Origin: Leishmania martiniquensis
Lineage: Eukaryota; Euglenozoa; Kinetoplastea; Trypanosomatida; Trypanosomatidae
Reading direction: 5' to 3'
Length of the DNA: 20,797 nucleotides
NCBI RefSeq assembly: GCF_017916325.1
Contig: NC_090162.1
Location: 1,120,001 to 1,140,797 of the forward strand
Shown one piece after another: positions 1 through 8,116 of this stretch. The notes under the pieces were generated by a model. The model saw nothing but the letters and a program-made list of their open reading frames with translations. It had not been told where the DNA came from and did no database searches. How positions within the stretch are numbered: position 1 is the stretch's first letter; every line of letters starts with the position of its first letter. The translations under genes were made by a program, and so were the position numbers.

Positions 1-3000
1 GATGGTGGACCCGCAACAGCAGGCAAATCGCTGGATCCGCACCCGGGAGCGCGAGAACGGCCTGGTCGTCGTCCGCCTCTTCGAGAAGGACTACCTGCGC
101 ACGATACGGCAGGCCATCGTGGACGGCTGCCCGGTGCTGCTGGAGAACATTGAGGAGACGCTCGATCCGATGCTGGAGAACTTGCTTCTGAAGCGGATCA
201 CCAGGGAGGGGATGATGTGGGTCATGCACCTCGGCGAGGCGGTGGAGTGGAACGAGCGGTTCCGCTTCTACATGACAACAAAGCTGCCGCGGCCACACTA
301 CCTGCCCGAGGTGAGTGCGAAGGTGACTCTCATCAACTTTCGTATCACCGAAGAGGGCCTGCAGGACCAGTTGCTGCAGCGCGTGATGCTGTCCGAGCGG
401 CGCGAGATGGAGGAGAAGAAGCAGGCGCTGACGCTGGAGGCCACGGCGAACCAGGCCGGCCTCAAGGCGACGGAGGACCGCATCCTCGCCATCCTCTCCA
501 CCGAGGGCAACATCCTCGAGAGCGAGGCGGCCATCGAGGAGCTGGACCGCTCGAAGGAGCAGAGCGACCGCATCGAAAAGCGGCAGGAGGAGATCGACGC
601 GATGGAGCGCATTAGTGACCGCACGCGCAACCTCTTCGTGCCAGTGGCCCACCTCGGCGCCATCCTCTTCTTCTGTGTCACGGAGCTGGCCAACATTGAC
701 CCGATGTACCAAAGCTCTCTACAGTCGTATGTCGTCATCTTCCAGGAGGCGCTCTCGAGCAGCGCCAAGTCCAGTGACGTGGAGGAGCGGACGGAGGCGA
801 TTAAGACTACTTTCAAACGCAGTTTGTTTCAGCGTATTTGCCGCGCCCTTTTCGCACGCGATCAGCTGCTCTTCTCCTTCATCATGTCACTCAAAATGTT
901 CCCCGTGAACCCGCTGCTGCTACGCTGGCTGCTGACCGGCGGCACCGAGGACGAGGGCGCCGCTGCCCTGGCGAACCCCTTCACGTGGCTCCCAGAACAA
1001 AGCTGGCGACTGCTGCAGCGGGCGAGCGCGCAGCTGGCCGGCTTCGAACACCTCGTCGAGGATGTGCAGCAGCACGAGATGTTCTTCATGGACTACTACG
1101 AGTCGTCGAACCCGCTGGAGCTAAATCTGCCCGAAGCGCTGCAGAGCTTGTCGAGAATCGAACAGATGGTGCTTGTGCGGTGCCTGCGCATGGACAAGGT
1201 CGTGCCCGCCATTCGCGCGTACGTCTGCGAGACGCTGGGTGAGTTCTTTGTAGAGCCGCCGCTCTACGCTTTGGAGACGGTGGTGGACGAGCTCGCCTAC
1301 GACCCGTCTGTGCCGATTATTCTCGTCCTGTCCCCTGGCGCCGACCCGAACGCCGAACTCGACCGCGTGGCCGAGCTGCGCGGCATGCTGCATAGTCGGC
1401 TCTTCAAGCTCTCCCTTGGCCAGGGCCAGGACGTGCCGGCTCGCGCCCTCATCGAAGCCGGCACGAAGAGCGGGCACTGGGTGCTCCTGCAGAACTGTCA
1501 CCTTTACGCCGACTTCATGCCGCAGCTGTCGCGCATGATCGAGGACTACAGCGACGTGGCGGCGAAGGCGCGGCTGCATCGCGACTACCGTCTGTGGCTG
1601 ACATCTCTGCCAAGCGAGGTGTTCCCGATAGCGATTCTGCAGGACGGAGTAAAGCTTGTGCAGGAGCCGCCAAAGGGTCTCAAGAGTAACCTCATGCAGT
1701 CGTACCTCTCCGACCCCGTCGCGGACGCTCAGTTCTTCGAGGCAGCCCTCACACCGGCGGTGTGGCACAAGCTGCTCTTTGGGCTTTGCTTCTTCCACGC
1801 GGTGGTGCAGGAGCGCCGGCAGTACGGCCCTCTCGGCTGGAACCGCCCGTACGAATTCAACGAAACGGATCGCCGTATCAGCGTGCGGCAGCTGCAGATG
1901 CTGTTGAACGAGAACGAGTCGGTGCCGTATGAGGCGCTTCTCTACCTCATCGGCGAGTGCAACTACGGCGGGCGTGTGACGGACGACTGGGACCGGCGCT
2001 GCCTGCTGGCCACGCTTGAGGTCTACCTCACCTCGTCCATTCTGGAGGACGACTACGTCTTCTGCGACGACGCGGCGGAGTACTTTGCGCCACCGTTCGG
2101 GGAGTACAGCACGTACCTCGCCTACATCCAGTCCCTGCCTGCACAGCAGCCCCCCACCGTCTTCGGCTTGCACGAGAACGCCGACATCACCAAGGACGAG
2201 CGCGACGCCCGCTTTCTGCTCGACGCCACCCTCACCACGCAGCCGCGCGACGCGGTGCCGGCGGGCGGCAGCGGCGCCTACAAGTCGGACCCCAAGACGA
2301 TCGTGAAGGCGCTGGCGGCGGAGGTGCTGCACCGCCTACCGCCGCTCTTCGATATCGAGGAGATCCAGGCCCGCTACCCGATCGACTACGCCCAGTCCAT
2401 GAACACCGTTCTCCTGCAGGAGGCCATTCGCTACAACCGTCTCCTCGCCGTCGTGCGCGCCTCGCTGGCGGATGTGCAGGACGCCATCAGTGGCAAGGTG
2501 GTGATGGGCAGCGAGCTCGAGCAGGTGTACCTTAACATGTACGACAGCAAAGTACCGGAGGTGTGGAAGCGCCGCTCCTACCCATCCCTGAAACCGCTCG
2601 GCGCGTACGTCACTGACCTCATCGCGCGCCTGCAGTTCTTGCGCCGGTGGTACGACGCAGGGCCGCCGCCGCTCTTCTGGCTGAGCGGTTTCTTCTTCAC
2701 GCAATCGTTCCTCACAGGGGTCATGCAGAACTACGCCCGCAAGTACAGAATTGAAATTGACAAGCTCATCTGGAAGTTCACGGTCATGCCGGCCCCGGCG
2801 GAGAGCTTCACGGCGGCCCCGGAGGATGGCTGCTACGTGAACGGGCTCTTTCTCGAGGGGGCTGGATGGGCGCTCGACCGCGGCGTCCTTTCGGAGAGCC
2901 GACCGAAGGAGTTGTACGTCTCCTTTCCGGTGCTGCAGCTGTCTCCTGTGCTGCCCGAGGAGGTGGCACAGCGTCCCATCTACCACTGCCCATGCTACAA

Positions 3001-3145
3001 GACAACGGACCGTCGCGGCGTACTTTCGACGACGGGGCACTCAACGAATTTCATCTTGACCGTGAACCTTCCCCGAGATGTGCAGCAACCGGAGAGTCAC
3101 TGGGTGCTGCGCGGCACGGCGCTCTTTACGCAACTCGAGTACTAA
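1..3145 (+). CDS. axonemal dynein heavy chain, C-terminal part (5' truncated by window edge)
   Basis: This is the last 1047 codons of a dynein heavy chain, the ATP-driven motor of flagellar arms. The reading frame is open at the left edge, so the ATG at base 2 is internal and the true start lies outside. The fragment opens inside AAA5 (MVDPQQQANRWI, then PVLLENIEETLDP and TTKLPRPHYLPEVSAKVTLINF). A charged coiled coil at about residues 120-215 fits the buttress that leaves AAA5. The AAA6/D6 region has the degenerate P-loop LSPGADP near 443-449 and HWVLLQNCHL at 492-501. The C-terminal domain has FWLSGFFFTQSFLTG from residue 892 and RGVLSTTGHSTNF from 1004, and ends in TALFTQLEY. The WLSGFFFTQSFLTGVMQNYARK block is typical of axonemal dyneins and resembles the single-headed inner-arm group (DNAH1/3/7/12 type). 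The family is certain; the exact paralogue is an inference. No frameshift is seen. Confidence 0.95.
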   Translation, partial: MVDPQQQANRWIRTRERENGLVVVRLFEKDYLRTIRQAIVDGCPVLLENIEETLDPMLENLLLKRITREGMMWVMHLGEAVEWNERFRFYMTTKLPRPHYLPEVSAKVTLINFRITEEGLQDQLLQRVMLSERREMEEKKQALTLEATANQAGLKATEDRILAILSTEGNILESEAAIEELDRSKEQSDRIEKRQEEIDAMERISDRTRNLFVPVAHLGAILFFCVTELANIDPMYQSSLQSYVVIFQEALSSSAKSSDVEERTEAIKTTFKRSLFQRICRALFARDQLLFSFIMSLKMFPVNPLLLRWLLTGGTEDEGAAALANPFTWLPEQSWRLLQRASAQLAGFEHLVEDVQQHEMFFMDYYESSNPLELNLPEALQSLSRIEQMVLVRCLRMDKVVPAIRAYVCETLGEFFVEPPLYALETVVDELAYDPSVPIILVLSPGADPNAELDRVAELRGMLHSRLFKLSLGQGQDVPARALIEAGTKSGHWVLLQNCHLYADFMPQLSRMIEDYSDVAAKARLHRDYRLWLTSLPSEVFPIAILQDGVKLVQEPPKGLKSNLMQSYLSDPVADAQFFEAALTPAVWHKLLFGLCFFHAVVQERRQYGPLGWNRPYEFNETDRRISVRQLQMLLNENESVPYEALLYLIGECNYGGRVTDDWDRRCLLATLEVYLTSSILEDDYVFCDDAAEYFAPPFGEYSTYLAYIQSLPAQQPPTVFGLHENADITKDERDARFLLDATLTTQPRDAVPAGGSGAYKSDPKTIVKALAAEVLHRLPPLFDIEEIQARYPIDYAQSMNTVLLQEAIRYNRLLAVVRASLADVQDAISGKVVMGSELEQVYLNMYDSKVPEVWKRRSYPSLKPLGAYVTDLIARLQFLRRWYDAGPPPLFWLSGFFFTQSFLTGVMQNYARKYRIEIDKLIWKFTVMPAPAESFTAAPEDGCYVNGLFLEGAGWALDRGVLSESRPKELYVSFPVLQLSPVLPEEVAQRPIYHCPCYKTTDRRGVLSTTGHSTNFILTVNLPRDVQQPESHWVLRGTALFTQLEY

Positions 3146-3570
3146 ACAGTGGTGAGGAGGGGGAGGGAGTGGGGGAGACGGAGGCACCGTGTGTATGTGT
3201 GCACGTGTGTATCTCTCTCTCTCTGCGGTGGAGGCACCGAATGTTTGTGCGGCAGGCGATTCTCTGTTGGACTCCCTTTTCGTTTATGTTTCCCCCTTTG
3301 CTCGTTTCCCTTGATGTATAGCTGTATGCGGGAGGAACCCCAGCGCATTAGCGGGCATACGTATCAGCGCGTGCGATCGAGTGCGTGCACATGTGTTTAG
3401 ATGCCTGTTTGAGAATGTATGGCGGAATCTTCTCTGTGTCCCTTCCCCGTCTCTTTCTCTCTCTCTCTGCCCTCAGCCGTGCCGCTTCCTGTGTGGGGCC
3501 GTGCGGTGAGTGGGGCGTCCATACCTGAGGAAGGGGAGAAGGGAAAGAAAGGCGCGCACGCATCTGTGGG

Positions 3571-3610
3571 CGCAGGAGAGGGCGGTGACTTCGTCCCGCC
3601 CTCTCCTGCG
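3571..3610 (+). repeat. perfect 15-bp inverted repeat (hairpin), 10-nt loop
   Basis: Left arm CGCAGGAGAGGGCGG (3571-3585) is the exact reverse complement of the right arm at 3596-3610. The loop TGACTTCGTC occupies 3586-3595. It lies 426 nt after the dynein stop, so it may be in that gene's 3' UTR. The purine-rich left arm stands out on a strand that is otherwise pyrimidine-rich. The role is unknown. Confidence 0.9.
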
Positions 3611-3987
3611 GCCCTCACCCGAAGAAGAAGAACAGGGGTCATGGCGACATCATCTCTGAGATGCTTGACGGAAAGGGCGGCTGGTGGGCGCTCAGGTGTG
3701 CGCGTGTGCACGCCGAAGACGAGTTCGACCTGTTCCTGCTACCTGTCATGCTGTGGCTCCTCTCAGCTCCCTCGTTGCCTCTATCTCCCCTCCCCTTTTT
3801 TCTTCTCCTGCGATGAGCGATGGCGCGCCTGTAGCACTGGCCTCCCTTCCGGTTCGGTGCCTCTCTCTGTGTGCACATGTGCGCCCGTACCACCCACATT
3901 TTCTGTCCTCTCCCTCTACCGGTACACCGCCCTCACCTCTCCGCCTGTGGTGTGCGCGCTGCTCTCCACGGGAGACATGGCCCCTTT

Positions 3988-4033
3988 GCAGCCGCAGCCG
4001 CCGTGGCAGTAGCAGCACGGCGGCTGCGGCTGC
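3988..4033 (+). repeat. perfect 18-bp inverted repeat (hairpin), 10-nt loop
   Basis: Left arm GCAGCCGCAGCCGCCGTG (3988-4005) is the exact reverse complement of the right arm at 4016-4033. The loop GCAGTAGCAG spans 4006-4015. This is the longest perfect hairpin I found in the window and would be very stable in RNA. It lies between the dynein and RPC82 genes, 378 nt after the end of the other perfect hairpin. Confidence 0.92.
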
Positions 4034-4070
4034 CGCTGATGTTCACCGACATCCCCAACGTCAGCGGTCG

Positions 4071-4100
4071 CCCTCTTCGCCGGAGCGGCGACGGCGAGGG
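4071..4100 (+). repeat. interrupted hairpin with 6-bp and 5-bp stems
   Basis: TCGCCG (4077-4082) pairs with CGGCGA (4086-4091) around a GAG loop. Outside an asymmetric internal loop, CCCTC (4071-4075) pairs with GAGGG (4096-4100). It begins 37 nt after the 18-bp hairpin, so the two may form one structured block. Confidence 0.6.
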
Positions 4101-4483
4101 TGTGCGCCACTCCAGGCTGCATTGTTGGCGTGGGCTGCGCCGCCGCATCCCCATCGTATGATGGGCTCGAGACCGTCTAGAAGGCGCGTCGCTCCCGCGA
4201 GGCGGAGCATCACCACCGCTGCATCGCCTGTGAAACAGGTCGAGTGCGGCGGGGCATTTGCCGCGGCAAGGCCGGCGCACGCATCAGCGAATGAGGCGTG
4301 CTCAAGACGAATACCGACTCTCTTTTTCACGATGCCTGCCGCTTATGCAGGCAGCCGTTGCGCATCTAACGGCTTTTCCTGTTGGCACGACTGGCCGTTG
4401 CGTGCGTGGACGGCATGAGCTGGTGTTACCTTTCCAGTGCTCTGTGAAGAGAGCGAGAGGTTCTTGCTTAAGCCGCTGACGAG

Positions 4484-4537
4484 GGATGGGGAGGGGAGGG
4501 ATTCCGTGATTCGGAAACGGGCCCCTTCGCTCCATCC
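4484..4537 (+). repeat. imperfect three-part hairpin
   Basis: Three stems are nested in register. GGATGG (4484-4489) pairs with CCATCC (4532-4537), AGGGG (4492-4496) with CCCCT (4522-4526), and TTCCG (4502-4506) with CGGAA (4512-4516). Small internal loops separate them. It sits just upstream of the T10 run at 4557-4566. Confidence 0.55.
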
Positions 4538-4808
4538 TCGCCCTGTGTCACCACCGTTTTTTTTTTCTGCTGGTCCTCGCCCTCTCCCGCCTTGGATGTC
4601 TGCAACGCGCGCCCGTCGCTCTTTCCCTTTGCTTTCAGCTCAGCTCCCCAAACCTCCCTGATTACGGTGTGCTCACCTTTGCCTTGCGCCCGTCTCTGTG
4701 GGCGTCTCGCGTCTTTCCCCCCTCCTGCCCTCTGTCCCTCTCCTTCTCGCACGCTTGTAGGAGCTGCCGAGCACCGTGTCGGGCGCGCGACCGTGATCCT
4801 TCCGTCGC

Positions 4809-4872
4809 AGAGAGAGAGAGACAGGCGGGGGGAGGTGTGTACATATACATACATATATATGTGTGTGTGTGC
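4809..4872 (+). repeat. AG repeat followed by GT/AT microsatellite
   Basis: An AG dinucleotide run (4809-4821) is followed, after a G-rich gap, by alternating purine-pyrimidine GT, AT and GT units from 4835 to 4872. Such repeats are common in trypanosomatid spacers; no function is evident. Confidence 0.85.
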
Positions 4873-5385
4873 GCTTCCATTCAGCCCCAAATGCTAATGA
4901 TCTCCGAGAACCCGTTGCACAAGGCGTTCTCATGTGTGGCCAAGCCTCGCGCGACCTCGCCTGAGTGGAGGTTGACCGCGAACACACCGGCTGCCAAATA
5001 CATCTGCGTCTGCTTCGAGGGCCGGGGGGGGAGGCGGGCGCCCTCCGCGCATGGGGATGCTGATGGCAGATGATACGATCAAAAAAGAAAGCTGCTGAGT
5101 GTGCGTGTGCCCGGCGCTGCGGGCGCACTTCTCCCTCGCGTGCCTCCAAGGGGCGGGGGGCTGTCCATGCAGAGGCCGGTGTATGCTTCCTCGCTCTGAG
5201 GCTGCAAGTGTTCAACGCGCTTCTCTCTTCCACCCTCTTGATGCCCTCGTTCTGGTCGGTATGGACACCAGCGGCGCAGTGGTTCTCACGTTACGCACAG
5301 CACGAGGGTGGAGGCGTGCGCTTGTTTGGTGAGCGCTGCGGCCTCACCGCCACCATTCCCACTCTTCACATCGCCTACCCGCACA

Positions 5386-5405
5386 TCTCTTCTTTCTTTC
5401 CGAAG
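5386..5405 (+). promoter_or_regulatory. candidate spliced-leader acceptor for RPC82
   Basis: A nearly pure pyrimidine stretch (CTCTTCTTTCTTTCC, from about 5386) ends in an AG at 5404-5405, 66 nt before the RPC82 ATG. Polypyrimidine-then-AG is the known trans-splicing signal in trypanosomatids. Using this exact AG is an inference. Confidence 0.5.
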
Positions 5406-5470
5406 GGCTTCGCTTGTCACCTCTCTCTCTGGTCGGTGCTCGCTCGACGTCGTCGGCGGCGGCGGCGGCC

Positions 5471-7285
5471 ATGCCACTTTTTTGCATCGGTGACGCGGCT
5501 ACTCGCCCATCGGAGGTGTGTGAGGATCTTGTTGCCAAGCCTATCACAGCACATCACCAGCTCATCATTTCCACCGTCACTCACCAGCTAGGCCCCTTGG
5601 CTGGCGCCGTGTGCCGCGCCCTCATCCAGTCGGGGCCAATACCGCTGAAGGACATCAGCGATGCCGTCTACCGGGATGAGGAGGTGCGTGCCGTCGCTGC
5701 CGCTGCCGCCAACCGTGCCTCTGCCACTGGGGAGAAGACCACAGCCGTGCCGACCACTCACCAAGTCGGCTGCAGCCTCCATATCGACCTCGGGGACATC
5801 TCCTCTGTCAACGACGTCATTCACGAGGTGGCGGTGAAGGAGCTCCTGACGCGGCTTGTGGTGCACCGCCTTATCTACGCAGACCCGATCACGCATCTCT
5901 ACGAGATGCGCTACGGCAGCGCTATCCTCCTGCGCGTTTTGTTCCCGCTCGTTCTCCATTGCGCACGACAGCAGTACGGCGAGGCAGCCAAGTGCGTGCT
6001 CCTCGTTGTCTACCAGCTTGGCGTCGTGCCGCCCCGCGCTGCCGTCCAGGTAGCGCTGAGTCGAACCCCGAGCATCACGCGTGACGCGATCGAGTACGCT
6101 GTTGTTCGCATGGTGGAGGACAGGTGGCTCGTGCCGGTGCCTACCTCACCCACCGCGGCACCCGGTTCCCCGACGGTAGCAAACGTGGCACGGCAGGCCG
6201 ACCTCGCCGCCTTAGACCCAGACAGCGGCTCAGATTTGTGGAACACTACCACTCCCTACTCCGTGGGCCTTGGGGCCGCTCTGCATTACCTTTTCAACGA
6301 CGCGATCGAGCAGGCCGTGGCTGAGCGCTACGCAGACGGCCGGCTCGCCCTCACATTGGTGCGCGCGCTGCGACGTCGTGCAGCACCGAACTCAATGTAC
6401 GCTGAGGCTGCTGCTTCCTTGCAGGAGCTAGCAGCGGAGCTGCCGACCACCGCGGGTGTGCGCCGCAGTCGCAGTGGCGAGCCGCGGATGGGCCCCGACA
6501 ACGTACCGAGCAGCTCTGCGGAGGCGGTGCAGCGCTGTCTGCAGCGCCTGTGCCAGCCCATTGTTTTTTTCGACGGTGACGCCGCCGTGCCCGTTATGTC
6601 CGACAACGTCATGCCGCCGAATTTCACGGCGATGCCATCGACGCGGGCGCTCGTAGTGAGGCCGCACGGCCAGAGCAACTTTTACGCTATGGACCACGTC
6701 ACCGCTGTGCGCCTGCTGCAGGAGGCGGTGTGCGAGCGGGTTGTGTACAGTGGCTACGGTGTACTCGGTGTGCGCATTATGAAGCTACTGCTGCAGCACC
6801 ACTTCCTTGAGGAGCGGACGCTGGCTGAGCAGTCGGTCGCCACCTACGTGAAGGTTCGAGAGGTGCTGCACCAGATGTTCAAGGACGGCTTCTTGCTTCA
6901 GCAAGAAGTTCCGCGCACCTCGGCGCTTGTCGAGAGGTCTGCTAAAGCGAGCGTGTATCTCTGGGGACTGAGCTGGAGCACGACGCTTCTGCCTGCGGTG
7001 CGCGAGCGGCTCGCGAAGGCACTGACGGTTGCGTGGGTGAAGCTGCGTGAGGCGCAGGAGCAGGCAGCCACCGCTGCAGAGGCAGCTGCTCGCCCCTGCC
7101 CCTCACCTGCAGCTGGTGGCAGCACCAACAGTAGTGCTGGCCTCGCTGGGGAGGTCGAGGCGCAGTACAAGTACGGCATGTCACGCAGCACGCAGCAGGC
7201 ACTGCAGGCGCAGCGCGTCGTTACAGGGCTGCAGAGCTGCGCCATGTCGCTCATGCGTCTGTTGCTGATTGTGGATTTCTTTTAA
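5471..7285 (+). CDS. RPC82: RNA polymerase III subunit C82/RPC3 (POLR3C family)
   Basis: This encodes a 604-aa nuclear protein of the RPC82/34/31 subcomplex, which helps Pol III open promoters and initiate at tRNA, 5S and small RNA genes. The family layout of repeated winged helices is visible. An N-terminal unit (HQLGPLAGAVCRALIQSGPIPLKDIS, then VVHRLIYADPITHLYEMRYGSAILLRVLFP) matches the conserved early region. A C-terminal winged helix at about residues 430-500 reads RIMKLLLQHHFLEERTLAEQSVATYVKVREVL, then DGFLLQQEVPRT, with VYLWGLSW after it. It parallels the human stretch ending LQEIPKTP...FYLYTV. A helical tail follows, as in POLR3C. Low-complexity inserts at about 75-95, 220-260 and 540-570 are trypanosomatid-like. 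The ATG at 5471 is the first in frame; upstream codons run into a GGC repeat. The length fits the family. The assignment rests on pattern recognition without a search. Confidence 0.85.
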   Translation: MPLFCIGDAATRPSEVCEDLVAKPITAHHQLIISTVTHQLGPLAGAVCRALIQSGPIPLKDISDAVYRDEEVRAVAAAAANRASATGEKTTAVPTTHQVGCSLHIDLGDISSVNDVIHEVAVKELLTRLVVHRLIYADPITHLYEMRYGSAILLRVLFPLVLHCARQQYGEAAKCVLLVVYQLGVVPPRAAVQVALSRTPSITRDAIEYAVVRMVEDRWLVPVPTSPTAAPGSPTVANVARQADLAALDPDSGSDLWNTTTPYSVGLGAALHYLFNDAIEQAVAERYADGRLALTLVRALRRRAAPNSMYAEAAASLQELAAELPTTAGVRRSRSGEPRMGPDNVPSSSAEAVQRCLQRLCQPIVFFDGDAAVPVMSDNVMPPNFTAMPSTRALVVRPHGQSNFYAMDHVTAVRLLQEAVCERVVYSGYGVLGVRIMKLLLQHHFLEERTLAEQSVATYVKVREVLHQMFKDGFLLQQEVPRTSALVERSAKASVYLWGLSWSTTLLPAVRERLAKALTVAWVKLREAQEQAATAAEAAARPCPSPAAGGSTNSSAGLAGEVEAQYKYGMSRSTQQALQAQRVVTGLQSCAMSLMRLLLIVDFF

Positions 7286-7287
7286 GA

Positions 7288-7327
7288 GCGCATCGGGCGA
7301 AGGACCGGCACACGGGTGCCGATGCGC
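7288..7327 (+). repeat. hairpin 2 nt after the RPC82 stop codon
   Basis: GCGCATCGG (7288-7296) is the exact reverse complement of CCGATGCGC (7319-7327). A second stem inside, GGCAC with GTGCC, shares two bases with the right arm and so partly competes. The TAA stop is at 7283-7285, so the stem starts almost at the end of the coding region. Confidence 0.8.
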
Positions 7328-7400
7328 ACTGGGCGTGTCTTTCTCTCTCTCTCTCTCTGCGCTTTGGTATGGCCGGCGTGGGCGCCAGCGGGACGCGCGG

Positions 7401-7534
7401 TGCGCGGTGCAGAATTTGTAACGTAAAATCGCATCGCTGACGTCAAAGGCGGCGGCCAACGGGAAAACGAAAGAAAAAACAGACGAACCGCACGAAGGCT
7501 GCCGCGCATCTGCCGTGCCCCTCTGCACCGCGCA
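7401..7534 (+). repeat. 13-bp long-range stem enclosing a second stem and an A-rich loop
   Basis: TGCGCGGTGCAGA (7401-7413) is the exact reverse complement of 7522-7534. Inside it, GCGGCGGCC (7449-7457) pairs with GGCTGCCGC (7497-7505) with one G-T pair. The 39-nt apical loop (7458-7496) is strikingly A-rich. It is likely in the RPC82 3' UTR. Confidence 0.75.
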
Positions 7535-7973
7535 TCTTCTCGCCCTTCTCCTCTCCTGCAGGGTGCCCTGCGTCCCCGCATCTGTATCGCGGTGCCGCTC
7601 TTCATACGGCGCCTTGTTCCTCAGTGATAGGGGGACGGGCGAGAGCGCGCGGGGCAATGCCGACGGAGGAGTGACATGAGTGGTGGCGGTGGAGGGACGC
7701 TCCGTCCGGTGTGCCGTCACGTGCGACAGTGGATGCGTTGGCGCAGGCGGGGCGCTCGCTTGCCGGTGAAGTGGACGGGCCCAAGCTGCTTTTCTTTTTT
7801 TTCTTCTTTCTCGCACTGCTTGTGATGACCTCCTCGCATCGTGTCTCCGCCATCGCCCTTTGCTTTGTCTCGCCCGGTCATCTCCTCCTCTTTTCGTTCG
7901 CCGCCCCTCTCCACCTCTGCACGGTTCCGCTGCCGTTATTGATGTGTGCTGCCAAGCTCATCGCACGCGCCAC

Positions 7974-8003
7974 CCCTCCAACTTCTCTCACCCCCTCCCT
8001 CAG
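7974..8003 (+). promoter_or_regulatory. candidate spliced-leader acceptor for the coiled-coil gene
   Basis: The run CCTCCAACTTCTCTCACCCC followed by CTCCCTCAG ends at the AG of 8002-8003, 114 nt before the ATG at 8117. It is one of the cleanest pyrimidine-AG signals in the window. Confidence 0.6.
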
Positions 8004-8053
8004 TAGTGTGTGGCTACACAGATATACACATAGTGCAATCTGTCGCGTTGCAA

Positions 8054-8093
8054 GGCGGCGCCGAGGCGAGCTGAACGCTCTGGCTGCGCCGCC
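8054..8093 (+). repeat. nested GC-rich hairpin in the predicted 5' UTR
   Basis: GGCGGCGC (8054-8061) pairs perfectly with GCGCCGCC (8086-8093). Within the loop GAGC (8068-8071) pairs with GCTC (8077-8080). It ends 23 nt before the ATG at 8117 and lies downstream of the likely splice acceptor, so it should be in the mature 5' UTR. Confidence 0.75.
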
Positions 8094-8116
8094 CGGCACT
8101 CATTTTACGCCGTCCG

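Larger units (their letters stand above)
3146..5470. other. intergenic spacer, dynein to RPC82
   Basis: This 2.3-kb spacer has no convincing gene; open frames here have mixed third-position composition and run through CT repeats. It should hold the dynein 3' UTR, a polyadenylation site, and the RPC82 splice acceptor and 5' UTR. Contents seen: a 10-nt direct repeat GGAGGCACCG at 3180 and 3230, CT tracts at 3212-3224 and 3441-3474, a T10 run at 4557-4566, and an AG repeat at 4809-4821 followed by a GT/AT repeat at 4835-4872. Two perfect hairpins at 3571-3610 and 3988-4033 and several imperfect ones are listed separately. The stretch 4016-4475 is less pyrimidine-rich than its flanks and could be a decayed insertion such as a SIDER retroposon, but I cannot confirm a SIDER signature. 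Confidence 0.7.
7286..8116. other. intergenic spacer, RPC82 to coiled-coil gene
   Basis: This 0.83-kb spacer contains no supported gene. It holds a stop-proximal hairpin, a CT repeat (7337-7358), a long-range 13-bp stem with an A-rich interior, two smaller hairpins (GCAGG/CCTGC at 7558-7571; GGTGCCG/CGGCGCC at 7591-7613 with one G-T pair), and a T/C tract at 7789-7812. A strong acceptor at 8002-8003 and a nested hairpin just before the next start follow. The RPC82 mRNA end should fall within it. Confidence 0.7.

Noticed and set aside
1121..2332. 403-codon - strand open frame opposite the dynein gene
   Set aside because: It mirrors the dynein coding frame; antisense openness is expected in this GC3-rich DNA.
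3712..3740. tRNA-like B-box near a GAGTTCGACCTG sequence
   Set aside because: It mismatches the GGTTCRANNCC consensus, and no cloverleaf arms or T-run terminator fit around it.
3419..4418. Overlapping + strand open frames of about 200-240 codons in the dynein-RPC82 spacer
   Set aside because: They run through CT repeats and both perfect hairpins, give Ser/Pro/Cys/Arg-rich low-complexity products and lack coding character.
5414..5470. Extension of RPC82 upstream of its ATG
   Set aside because: The upstream codons lack an ATG and encode Ser/Ala-rich sequence from a GGC repeat, so the start at 5471 is preferred.
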